Positions 11,235-19,506 of a stretch of 19,506 nucleotides of DNA are shown here, in pieces; position 1 is the first letter of the stretch, and each line of letters opens with the position of its first letter. Under the pieces are notes generated by a model. The model worked only from the letters and a program-made list of their open reading frames with translations. It was not told the DNA's origin and ran no database searches. The stretch comes from Funneliformis mosseae (Eukaryota > Glomeromycota > Glomeromycetes > Glomerales > Glomeraceae), in contig CAJVPP010001513.1 of NCBI GenBank assembly GCA_910592005.1, forward strand, positions 1-19,506. Reading direction: 5' to 3'. A program made the translations under genes and the position numbers.

Positions 11235-12671
11235 ATGATTTTACAACAATGTCGCTTTGGATTTTCGTCGATATTCTCTCCAATAGTTCAAAATGGATTT
11301 AGAAATTGCGTTAAAGTTCACATCAATGATAATATAATTGTATCACGTTTGTCTTTTCAACTACAGTTTAGTTCACTTCGAACTAAATCTCTTCGTTCTA
11401 AAGCAACGCACACTTTACCAGTAACGAAGGGAATAGCAGCATCCCGTTTTCGATTTTTCAGATATACTCAAAATAATAAATTTCTAACGATTAACCATAA
11501 TACATTTTTTCAATCACTTCTTAGACAGAAACAACGACTTATACATATACCATCATATCCACCAATAAAACGTCAACAAACAGCATTTCAAATAGCATTT
11601 AAGCATGCAGGACGAGAATTTGTTCGTTTTTTAACATTTTTATTTATAAGTTTACTATCCATCGTGATAATTGGATTATTATCATGGAGAGGATATCATT
11701 TTTATATTGAACATTTTCTATATCCAACACCTACAAAATTGTCACGTCCAGCGAGAGATTGTCTAAGAGGAGCTTTTATACGCACAAAAATATCGCCTGA
11801 TTCACATACAGCAGAAATTTATTTAAGACAAGCATTACAAATTATACTTGAACGAGATAAATTAGATCTAAACGATCAAATTATTATTGATATTCTAAAA
11901 TCCTTGGGGGATAATTATGTGTGGAGGGGAAATTTGGAAGATGCAATCTTGCAATACAGACAAATATTGGAATTATTATTACAACAACATCCATCGAGGG
12001 AAGGAAAAGAAGATTTGAGCGAAGTGATTGATATTGCAAAGAAATTGGGAGATTTATATATTAGAATTCAAGATTATATTACCGCAGAAAAATATCTCGT
12101 ATGGGCAATTGGGTTATTACAAGGAAATGTTATTGAATTATTAAATGAAGATGATGAAGTATTAGAAAATACCTCAATATTTGCGAGTACTTCATTAATT
12201 AACAAAGATTTCATATCGATCACAGATTTACTTGCAGGATTATATGCAAAACAAAGAAAATATGATTACGCTTTGCCACTTTATTTAAGTTTATTAAAAA
12301 TGATACAAGAGAAAGAAAGTTTGAAATTGAAATGTTGGGAAGCTATAATTAATGGTCACATAGGAGAAATTTTTTTTGCTATGGGAAAATATGATGAAGC
12401 TTTGGGTTGGCTACAAAAAGGTTTATCTATAGCTAAAAACGGTGATGGGAACAGAGATTGTGATGAATGCGCAGGTGTTATTCTTAATAATCTTGGGTTA
12501 ATACATGAAAGAAGAGAAAATAATGAATTAGCCGTTTCTTTGTATATTAATGCTATAGAATTTGCTGAAAAAGCACAAGATTTTATTGGTATTGAAGATT
12601 TTACCAAAAACTTGAATCGTGTGCGAACACGAGAAGAAAATTCTGAGCAAGTTTCCAATGAAACAATATAA
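11235..12671 (+). CDS. Mitochondrial inner-membrane TPR protein, Mgr3-like
   Basis: This is a single uninterrupted exon of 478 residues. The first about 110 residues are rich in Arg, Lys, Ser and Phe with very few acids, a mitochondrial presequence. One membrane helix follows at about 132-150 (LTFLFISLLSIVIIGLLS). The rest is a soluble domain of about five TPR hairpins with the typical G-x-L/I-Y-x-x-x-x-x-Y-x-x-A pattern: LGDNYVWRGNLEDAILQY, LGDLYIRIQDYITAEKY, LAGLYAKQRKYDYALPLY, IGEIFFAMGKYDEALGWL and LGLIHERRENNELAVSLY. Presequence, one helix and TPRs on the far side match fungal Mgr3, an adaptor of the i-AAA protease that presents substrates in the intermembrane space; that function is inferred. 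I start at 11235 because the targeting signal begins there. An in-frame ATG at 11133 would add 34 residues dominated by Phe from T-tracts and would spoil the presequence. It lacks introns although neighbours have many. It could be another organellar TPR protein. Confidence 0.72.
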   Translation: MILQQCRFGFSSIFSPIVQNGFRNCVKVHINDNIIVSRLSFQLQFSSLRTKSLRSKATHTLPVTKGIAASRFRFFRYTQNNKFLTINHNTFFQSLLRQKQRLIHIPSYPPIKRQQTAFQIAFKHAGREFVRFLTFLFISLLSIVIIGLLSWRGYHFYIEHFLYPTPTKLSRPARDCLRGAFIRTKISPDSHTAEIYLRQALQIILERDKLDLNDQIIIDILKSLGDNYVWRGNLEDAILQYRQILELLLQQHPSREGKEDLSEVIDIAKKLGDLYIRIQDYITAEKYLVWAIGLLQGNVIELLNEDDEVLENTSIFASTSLINKDFISITDLLAGLYAKQRKYDYALPLYLSLLKMIQEKESLKLKCWEAIINGHIGEIFFAMGKYDEALGWLQKGLSIAKNGDGNRDCDECAGVILNNLGLIHERRENNELAVSLYINAIEFAEKAQDFIGIEDFTKNLNRVRTREENSEQVSNETI

Positions 12672-12700
12672 ATAAACCATGTAACAAACGTCCTACTATA

Positions 12701-12706
12701 AATAAA
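12701..12706 (+). terminator. Candidate polyadenylation signal of the TPR gene
   Basis: AATAAA lies 30 nt after the stop codon. Another AATAAA at 12671-12676 overlaps the stop itself and is less likely to serve. In such A/T-rich DNA the hexamer is expected often, so this is only a suggestion. Confidence 0.35.
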
Positions 12707-13123
12707 AACATGTGCATTTCCATTAATAGAATGGGAAAAAATATATTAAGGGTTTTAATCTCAGAACATTTTGGATCATATGTTTACTCTGGTTTAAATT
12801 ATTAGTAATTACCAAATCCGTACATTACGTTTCATAAATTCCAGATATGATGTCAATATACCATGCAAGGTAGCGATCGTTTATAATGGCCCCCCCTTGG
12901 CTTTATCAATTAATATCCATAAATATAGCGTCATTGGTAGAAATTTTGATTTATTAAATATCAGTGCAATTAAAGTTCATTCGAATTTTTTTTTTTTTTT
13001 TTTTTCTTTTTCCTTTTTCTTTTAAAAGAAAAAAAACCAATAAAAAGAATTAACGAATATAATGAGGGATTAGCTTCTTTTTAATTTGTATTAAATAAAC
13101 GAAAAAAAAAAAACATTACTATC
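12707..13123 (+). promoter_or_regulatory. Intergenic region and probable promoter of the RhoGEF gene
   Basis: About 420 bp have no coding content. The region includes a C7 run near 12891, an ATTGG (reverse CCAAT) at 12934-12938, a long T-tract at about 12986-13005 followed by T/C-rich sequence, and a perfect 20-bp palindrome centred at 13023/13024 (arms TTTTTCTTTT). The pyrimidine tract and palindrome just upstream of the A-rich leader suggest the transcription start lies near 13030-13100. I see no other gene here. Confidence 0.35.
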
Positions 13124-14053
13124 ATGAACAATTCTAATCAATTACAAGAATTATTTGGACGAAAAAGTTCCTCGAACAATAATGTTATTAAATCAAAGTC
13201 TCCATTATCAGTTAATACAGCTGTTTCAAAGGAGTCACAACAAAACTATATTAACGACATTATTAACAATAATGTCGCTTCTCCTTCTTCTGCTTCACCC
13301 TTTGTTCGACGAACAATATTATCCAACGCGCGTCAATCTTGGATATTTAATAAGCCTCCCTCAATTCCAGAGGCTGAAAGTGTTTATGTTCAACCAACTG
13401 CTATACTTGAAAAGAATTTGGGAACTGCAAAATCGAGATTATCAGTTATTATTCAAGGTGGTAGTAATCAACAACAATATGGAAGAGTAATGACTAATAG
13501 TATATATATTAAAACTGAAAAAGACAAAGAAGTGGTTAGTTCTTCTCCTGAAATATATAAAACTTCAGGGATCGAAAATTCAATTGATGATTTACCATTG
13601 CCGCCTCAATTACCAACCACACCATTATCAAGTAGACCTATATCTAATGTTTCTTCTTCATCTACAAATCAATATTATAGCGAATATGATGCATTATCAG
13701 ATTCATATCATTCTTTATCATCTTCATTTGCTTCCAATTCTATAATTACGAACAGTCGTGATAGTATGTCTGATACAATCTCAATGTTCAGCAATTCACC
13801 TTCAATCTTAAATGATCATCATCATAAACTTAATAAACAACTTTATAATAATGCTCCTCAATCTTCTACTGGTATACCTTATCAACGATATTCTATGCCT
13901 TCTTCCTCAAGCGAATTTACTTCACCAAATAGTTCTAATCAGTATATTATTGATTCTCAAAGACGCGCTTCAATGCCAATTCTATCTAACGATACTGGTT
14001 CATCTGATATAATTACATCTCCCGTAATTTTGGTTGATGACGACGACGACGAC

Positions 14054-14090
<37 letters not shown>

Positions 14091-17000
14091 TAAAAGAATT
14101 GGAAAGTACTACTAATATTCGCGCTTCCTTTTATTCTAATACGTCAAATGAAAGTTCGTCTGTTCAGCGCGCTACTTTACGTCCCAGTAGATTATCATCA
14201 CCTGCTAATGCCCAACTTGCTCAAAGAGCCTCAAGAGCATCCATGAGAATGAGCCTTAATACTTTAATGCAAAAACGTTTTAATATCGCTTTGGAAATAT
14301 TGACTACCGAGCGTCATTATGTTGATTGTTTACAGCTTGTCCAAAGGGTATGAAAATATTTTAATCTTTATACAATTTAGATGTAATTTCATTAATCAAA
14401 AACAATTATTTTTATTAATTCAATACAGTTGTTCCTAAGCCCTTTGAACGAATCACTGAAATCGGCCAACCCGATACTGACCAAAAAGTCAATCAATGAA
14501 ATATTTGCAAATCTCTCTGATCTAATTAATATTAACATAGAATTATTAAAAAGATTGGAAGAGAGAATTGCTATACTCATTGATGATAAACCAATTGAAG
14601 ATTCTGAGGATAAATTTTGGAATCCTGAAGATGGTTGCCTAGGAGACATTTTCTTGAATATGGTAAAGCTTATATATATATATATATTCATTATTTATTC
14701 ATTATGTATTATATATTTAATTTCCTGTAATATTAATTCAATAATTTAAAATCAAAAAATAGGCACCTTTCTTTAAGATGTATTCGATTTATGTTAAAAA
14801 TTTCAATTCGGCTCTTTCCGTAATTGACGTTCAATTAAGAGATAATCCAGCATTTTCCTCTTTTCTAAGGGTATGCATCGGTCAATTAAGTTCTTTCAGT
14901 TTTTGCACAATTTTTTAAATTTTATTTATTCATTACTATAGGATATTATCAAGACAGGACAGTGTAAAGGTCTTACCTTACAAGCGTATTTGATAATGCC
15001 AGTACAACGGATACCTAGATACAAATTATTGTTAGAGGATCTGTTAAAGAAAACAGTGGAAACTCATCCAGATTATCTTAACTTAAAGAAAGCTTATCAA
15101 GTTATTGAAAATGTTGCCACTTTTGTCAATGAAACTATTCGACAACATGAAATGTTTATTACTATGTTAGATATTCAAAAATCATTGACAGGATTTGATG
15201 AAGTATTATTGGTTCCTGGTCGTACTTTTATTAAGAGAGGAACCGTCAAAAAGGTAGCGAAACATACGTTAGATGTATTATTTATATTATTTATATTATA
15301 TATGTATGATGTTAATATTGAAATTCTTTTCGTAGATATGTCGTCGAAATCATCAGCAACGCGAATTTTTCTTATTTTCAGATATTTTGATCTACGCAAC
15401 TCCTAGTTTAATGGATGATACTTATACGTTTCATCGAAAGTTCGATCTCGAGGATGTAACAGTTTTAGTTGTTGATACTCAAAGTAAATAAATTATCAAC
15501 CTAACTTTATATTTATCTACTTAAATTATATTTAATTTACTGATTTTGTTTTTTATTTATCATTAACAAGATGTTAATGGATTTCTGATAATGAGCCCTC
15601 AAAAAAGCTTCACACTTTATGCAGGTTAGATATCTTTATTCGGCATGTTATCTAATATAATCTGTTATTTAACTGATTGAATTATGTATGTGTTTTTAGA
15701 TACTCAGAAAGATAAAGAATCGTGGATCAACGCGATTCGTGATGCTAAAGAAGAATATTTAAGCGCTAAAAGAACACTCAAAATTGGTATGTAATTTGAT
15801 AACCATTACTTTAATCTATGTATTATTATTAATTCTTTTTATTATCATTAAGATAATAATGTGGGATTGGAAAGAAAGGATACGTACAAAAAAAGAATTG
15901 TGGAGAATTATCATGCGCCTGTATGGATTCCAGATTCAGAAGCTGATCGTTGTATGAATTGCTCGGAAGAATTTTATACGATATTTCGAAGAAAACATCA
16001 CTGTCGAGTGTGTGGAAAAGTTGTTTGCCATGCTTGTTCTACAAGGGTATATTTCTTATTCTACATAGTTCTATAATTTTTAGAAATTTATCTAATCTTG
16101 CTAAATTTTTATATAGAAATTTGTTATTCCTGGTTCAAGTGAACGAGAAGATCAGTCGGCACGTGCATGTGACCCTTGTTTTTTTACAATGTTTCCTGAT
16201 GCTTTAAGAGATGAGGATATAGCACCCGGTATTCATGTATGGAACCTTGTCAATAATAAGAGCACAATTTCACTTGTTGAATCTCCACAAAAAGATGAAG
16301 ATATTAAGGATAAAGATAATATGTTTAATATATTAGAAAACAATCGAGCAAGCGTAGCATTATTTTCGGTGAGTTACTACCATATCAGAATTTATTTATT
16401 AGATTAATTTTATACAAATAATTTATCCTTTTATCAGATCAACAAATCTCTACGTGATGCTATCGAAGCTAAACGCTGTGACTATTGCAGAGTTGATTTC
16501 ACTGTATTCAGATGGAGAGTAAGTTATAAGAATACATATATCCTAATCTATATTTTTGAAATAATTCAAACGATTATAATTTAAATTATTGACATTTAAT
16601 GTTTTAAATACTTTCGATTAGAATGAATGTTTGAAATGCAAGAAAATCGGTAAGTTATACTTGAATGATATATAATACATGTCTGGTTTTTTTATTTCTT
16701 GAACTTGTCAGCTCACTTTCTTTATCCTGGTATCCATTCTAGTTTGTAACGAGTGTCTCACAAAGAAATCAATTGATTTTTCATCACTACCTCAAAAATT
16801 TTTGGATGAATTATCATCACAGACAATCGAGAATAGACGATTTAGTATTATGACAAATGTTATAAAAATATGTGATTTTTGTTATCTAGGTAAACTTAAA
16901 ATTCAAATGTTTGAAACCTTTGTATTCATACGCTAATTTTTATTGTATTTATTTGGTAGGTATTGATCCTAATCGTATTACAGTAGATGAAGAAACAGAT

Positions 17001-17189
17001 GGTGGATGGACTGCAAAAGGACAGATATCTCCACCATCCACACCAAAACCATTTAAGTCAGAAACAAGTTATAACGTCAAAGCGAATGATGATGAAATAA
17101 TTAAGCAATCAAGTTTTGATGACAAAACGATGAAAGTTAATAAAGTTGAGGGTTATTTTAATCAAGTCGTGATAGAAAAAGAACAATGA
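13124..17189 (+). CDS. RhoGEF with PH and tandem FYVE-type zinc fingers (FGD-like)
   Basis: Thirteen exons: 13124-14347, 14429-14662, 14763-14870, 14942-15253, 15336-15483, 15571-15624, 15700-15786, 15853-16046, 16117-16368, 16438-16518, 16622-16649, 16743-16889 and 16960-17189. They give 3099 nt and 1032 residues. Residues 1-380 are Ser/Asn-rich and disordered, with a run of 17 Asp near 305-321. The DH domain, about 385-600, starts at the [15 protein letters not shown] helix and contains the conserved [12 protein letters not shown] helix at 542-553. A PH domain follows at about 612-712, with [12 protein letters not shown] and its C-terminal Trp702. FYVE 1 (about 747-812) has WIPD, C756-x2-C, the phosphoinositide-binding [10 protein letters not shown] and a closing C805-x2-C808. 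A second FYVE-like finger follows at about 885-954. By family, the DH domain would load GTP onto a Rho or Cdc42 GTPase, and FYVE 1 would bind PI3P membranes. Exon 11 is only 28 nt. The domain order resembles FGD proteins, but a specific ortholog cannot be named. Confidence 0.93.
14036..14086 (+). repeat. Trinucleotide (GAY)17 tract encoding poly-Asp
   Basis: Seventeen consecutive GAC or GAT codons lie in exon 1 of the RhoGEF. The first is GAT, the next five are GAC, and the last eleven are a pure GAT run. It encodes an acidic block between the disordered leader and the DH domain. The pure 3' part suggests replication slippage, so length is likely to vary between alleles or nuclei. Confidence 0.9.
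16477..16886 (+). other. Second, degenerate FYVE-like zinc finger of the RhoGEF
   Basis: Spread over three exons (10, 11 and 12), residues 885-954 show C-x2-C, x12, C-x2-C, x4, C-x2-C, then a longer loop and C-x2-C. This is the same eight-cysteine spacing as FYVE 1 in the same protein (C-x2-C, x13, C-x2-C, x4, C-x2-C ... C-x2-C). [14 protein letters not shown] parallels [15 protein letters not shown]. The basic R(R/K)HHCR patch that binds PI3P is replaced by WRNECLKC, so lipid binding is probably lost although zinc should still be bound. Confidence 0.75.
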
Positions 17190-17865
17190 ACATAAATTAT
17201 TATATAAATTATAGTTTTTAAGTTAAAACAATTATATATGTAAATTTTTTATATAATCTATTTGTAATTTTTATATTTTTAGCTTAGTAATTTGTACAAA
17301 TATTCTTTTTATTTACTATAAAAACACTTTTTTTTTTTTTTTTCCCTTTAATTTTCAATTTGTATATATATATATATATGATGTATTAATTATTGTAATA
17401 TTGTATTAGTAATAAAAAAAAAAAATTATATATATGTATATATATTTATATTAATAATACATTTAATATGTCGATAGGTGCGTGATACAATCAACCATTT
17501 GATGGGACGATAGATTATTTTTTCAAGAAAAAATTTTTTGTAATGCTTCGTTATGTTTAAAATTTTCCGTAGATCGACATCAAATGCAAGTAACTAACTT
17601 TATATAGAAATGATCTTCATAAACATCAGCTACTTATACGTATTACGTATCAAAAGTTTCGAGCTTCTTTTCTTCCCATGACAAACAACTCATATTGACA
17701 AGACTAAAAAAAAAAAAAATACTGTTTTAGTGACGAACTTTATTAATGTTTAAATATTTTATTATGTTATTTAGAAACACCAGCAAGGAAGTGGTATATA
17801 TTTTGTTTTTTTGTTATTTTATTAATAATATATATGTATATTTTTTGTTTTTATCAAATAACAGA
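17190..17865. other. Downstream region of the RhoGEF gene, no gene seen
   Basis: This is A/T-rich DNA with (TA)n runs near 17364-17379 and 17428-17446 and T-tracts near 17330. It is presumably the 3' UTR, terminator and spacer. A 65-codon open frame starting at 17746 is rejected. A short G/C-richer patch, ACACCAGCAAGGAAGTG at 17777-17793, sits at the left of an A/T-rich insertion-like block (17794-17864) that begins GTATAT and ends AACAG, so it resembles an intron. Confidence 0.6.
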
Positions 17866-18050
17866 CGGACGGCTGAAGAAGGAGATAAAATAACAGGTAA
17901 TGGGAAAGAGAGTGAGCTGGGGCATAGCTGGGAGTGGGTTTAATTACTAGCTGATAACAAGCTGACTGGCAGTGCGCCAAGTTTCGCTACCAAGCTGAAG
18001 GTATGGAGGCCGGACAGTAACCTTGGTGAGGGGATCTGCTTCTTCTTAAT
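17866..18050. repeat. G/C-rich island with inverted-repeat ends, unidentified
   Basis: About 180 bp stand out as balanced in composition inside A/T-rich DNA. GAAGAAGGAGAT at 17875-17886 pairs with ATCTGCTTCTTC at 18034-18045 with one mismatch. Inside, the pentamer AGCTG occurs five times, including the repeat CAAGCTGA twice. No frame encodes a recognisable protein. A weak tRNA-like box A (TAGCTGGGAGTGG, about 17926) and box B-like TTTCGCTACC (about 17982) suggest a SINE or an RNA polymerase III transcript, but both deviate from consensus. It may also be a structured non-coding RNA or the edge of a dispersed repeat. Confidence 0.4.
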
Positions 18051-18416
18051 ATTGAATTAGCTATGCTTCCCTTACGGACCAATCGTATAGGTACTCGAGA
18101 CCAATAAATTAGTCACAAGGCCTGTCATCCTCTTGCACGATCTTCTAATATTTCAATAATCTTGATTTATAAGAATCGCATTTAAAGTTTCAAACCTTTA
18201 TATTGCGTCTAACCAGAAGAAAATTTTTTTCTTTTGATTTGGATTTGGCCTTCAAATAGTTTGGAGTTTATCTTTGCCTTCGCTATGTGTGTGATCTGAT
18301 TTTGAAATTTTCAAAATCTATCATCCAGGTGTGATAGATTCTATCAATTCTCTGCTGCACTACTCTTTCGGATCAATAATCGTTCTGGCTTCTCGATTCA
18401 CCAAGTCACTACCGTC
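18051..18416 (+). promoter_or_regulatory. Probable promoter and 5' leader exon of the uS19 gene
   Basis: A region of mixed composition contains CCAAT at 18079-18083 and a cluster of overlapping inverted repeats at 18298-18346. It then has a pyrimidine-rich stretch (CTACTCTTTC near 18360) of the kind found at ribosomal protein gene starts. It ends at a strong splice donor, GTAAGT at 18417-18422. There is no ATG between about 18290 and this donor, so an exon ending here would be untranslated. Exon status is inferred, not shown. Confidence 0.4.
18316..18346. promoter_or_regulatory. Cluster of three GATA-type sites in overlapping palindromes
   Basis: CTATCA at 18318-18323, TGATAG at 18332-18337 and CTATCA at 18341-18346 are three WGATAR motifs within 29 bp in alternating orientation. 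ATCTATCA (18316-18323) pairs with TGATAGAT (18332-18339), and TGATAGA (18332-18338) pairs with TCTATCA (18340-18346). Directly upstream, GATTTTGAAA (18298-18307) pairs perfectly with TTTCAAAATC (18309-18318). A binding site for a GATA zinc-finger factor acting on the uS19 promoter or leader is plausible. Confidence 0.45.
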
Positions 18417-19410
18417 GTAAGTTGATTTTATTTATTGCTTTCTGATCTTTGGTCTTGTCGTATGAGTTGTACAATTGTCCTCGAATAATTACGGTAGTAG
18501 CAATTATTATTAATGTAATAGATAAAATATATGTGTATTAAATAGTGTTTCCATGATTTTTTTTTTTAAATTATTATAATGTAAATAAAGTTTCTATTAA
18601 AATCCGCGATAACGCTGCGCCAATAAATATAAAATGACAGAGTAGTTTTAAAAAATGCCATGCTAGTGTTAAATTAAAACTTTTTTTATATGTTCACTAA
18701 CTAACGATCTGCATTAATTACGTGAATAATATCCCTAGCAACCTCACTCATGATAAATAGTAGAGGTGGTTCGTTATCTGTTTTAATATCTACGATATCA
18801 TCACTTACAAAATGGGAAGAATTGAAACTTTTGACAAATTTTCAAATTATTTTGGATCTTTTTTTTTTTTTTTGTTATATAAATAAAATGCTTTATTTAT
18901 AACTACGCGATATGCATTTCCCTGAAATCTTTTGTTGGATAAGTTTTCAAATTATGTTAGCATTTTTATATCATCTCAACAAAAAACTATAATTCCGAAG
19001 TAACATATAGGGAAACTCGCAATTGAATTCGATCTTAATTTTTTTTCTAAAAAAAATCACCCGTTTTTACTCAACATCTTTGATTGGTGATAATTGGTGT
19101 AACATATAGGAATGATGTATATAACAAAATTTTTTTTTTGGATCATTTTTTTCACAACAAAAAAAGCGAAATATGGTAAAGTTTTGACAATATTTTTTTA
19201 GATTTGGAGTTGTAATTGAATCTTTTGTTGAAAGTTTTAATATGGATGGCTTAATGAAAAGGAAAAAAAAAAAAAAAAATTGAAATCGATAGAATCAAGA
19301 ACAATAACAAAATTCTGGACAAAAATGAACTTTTCTCAGAAAAATTTATTAATTCAATTATATAATAAGATTATAAAATTTCAAATCCATTATCTTTTTT
19401 CATCTTTTAG
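18417..19410 (+). other. Non-coding stretch upstream of uS19 exon, probably intron or leader
   Basis: About 1 kb of A/T-rich sequence carries no protein-like frame. It begins with a consensus donor and ends with the acceptor CATCTTTTAG, so all or part of it may be intron. GTAACATATAGG occurs at 19001-19012 and an almost identical copy at 19099-19110. Within it, ATG followed directly by GTAAAG at 19173-19181 is the only place where a start codon abuts a GT donor. Confidence 0.45.
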
Positions 19411-19506
19411 GCTGACGAATACGATGCTACAGCTGCCGCCGAATTGAAAAAGAAGAGAACTTTTAGAAAGTACTCTTATAGAGGAGTTGATCTTGATCAA
19501 TTATTA
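19411..19506 (+). CDS. RPS15: 40S ribosomal protein uS19 (S15), 5' coding exon, partial
   Basis: Immediately after the acceptor CATCTTTTAG, 32 codons read ADEYDATAAAELKKKR and then TFRKYSYRGVDLDQLL, where the window ends. KKKRTFRK(F/Y)(T/S)YRGVDLDQLL is the hallmark N terminus of eukaryotic uS19, a protein of the 40S head near the decoding centre. The rest, including the conserved core, lies beyond the window. No in-frame ATG exists in this exon, so the start codon must be upstream. Many fungal ribosomal protein genes place the ATG alone before intron 1. The candidate is ATG 19173-19175 followed by donor GTAAAG, giving a 235-nt intron and a protein starting MADEYDA. A leader exon ending at 18416 may precede it. 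The protein identity is very strong; the start is not. Confidence 0.93.

Noticed and set aside
12356..12658. 100-codon open frame on the minus strand
   Set aside because: It is antisense to the TPR repeats of a clear protein and has no independent support.
13155..13490. 111-codon frame overlapping RhoGEF exon 1
   Set aside because: It is a +1 shadow of the Asn/Ser-rich leader; its Leu-rich sequence arises from the frame shift.
15336..15380. Alternative splice acceptor TTTTCAG within RhoGEF exon 5
   Set aside because: Using it would remove the [14 protein letters not shown] strand of the PH domain; the acceptor TCGTAG at 15330-15335 keeps frame and domain.
17746..17943. 65-codon open frame reaching into the G/C-rich island
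   Set aside because: The first half is A/T-derived hydrophobic sequence and the second half shows no protein family; frame and composition change within it.
1..19506. CRISPR array, tRNA, rRNA or prophage genes
   Set aside because: No regularly spaced repeats, no cloverleaf with canonical A and B boxes and no phage-type genes were seen; spliced eukaryotic genes rule out a bacterial context.

Overview
This looks like nuclear DNA of a fungus with an extremely A/T-rich genome. The genes are split by many short GT-AG introns (about 66-105 nt, with one of 281 nt in MED27), codons favour A/T, and intergenic DNA is dominated by A/T homopolymers and (TA)n runs. The gene set (TSR2, CCA nucleotidyltransferase, a fungal-type MED27, an Mgr3-like mitochondrial TPR protein, a DH-PH-FYVE RhoGEF and ribosomal protein uS19), together with base composition and a decayed Tc1-like transposon, fits an early-diverging fungus. 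An arbuscular mycorrhizal fungus such as Rhizophagus is my best guess, but that is inference from style and not from a search.

Layout. Positions 1-3719 are a gene-free A/T desert whose only clear structure is a perfect 17-bp inverted repeat (1745-1761 / 2116-2132). A 182-bp MITE with TA duplications lies at 3722-3903. A dead Tc1/mariner transposase, broken by stops and frameshifts, spans about 4405-5329, with a possible right terminus at 5352-5373. From 5913 to 17189 there is a compact cluster of five housekeeping or signalling genes. TSR2 (+, 3 exons) converges on the tRNA CCA-adding enzyme (-, 10 exons). Mediator subunit 27 (-, 9 exons) lies just upstream of the CCA enzyme, 59 bp away on the same strand. 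An Mgr3-like TPR membrane protein (+, single exon) is divergent from MED27 across about 125 bp. A large RhoGEF/PH/tandem-FYVE gene (+, 13 exons) follows. Positions 17190-19410 are mostly non-coding. They hold a G/C-rich island (about 17866-18050) bounded by short inverted repeats, and then the probable promoter and 5' leader of a uS19 (RPS15) gene with a cluster of GATA-type palindromes. The first certain coding exon of uS19 starts at 19411 and runs off the window end.

Functionally, TSR2 (chaperone for eS26 and pre-rRNA processing), the CCA enzyme (tRNA 3'-end synthesis) and uS19 all serve translation, and MED27 serves RNA polymerase II transcription. The Mgr3-like protein probably acts at the mitochondrial inner membrane, and the RhoGEF links phosphoinositide membranes to Rho/Cdc42 signalling. 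I see no operon, biosynthetic cluster, CRISPR array, tRNA or rRNA gene. The exon structures were deduced by hand: every junction was chosen so that GT-AG boundaries keep the frame and the family motifs join across introns. All totals are whole numbers of codons.
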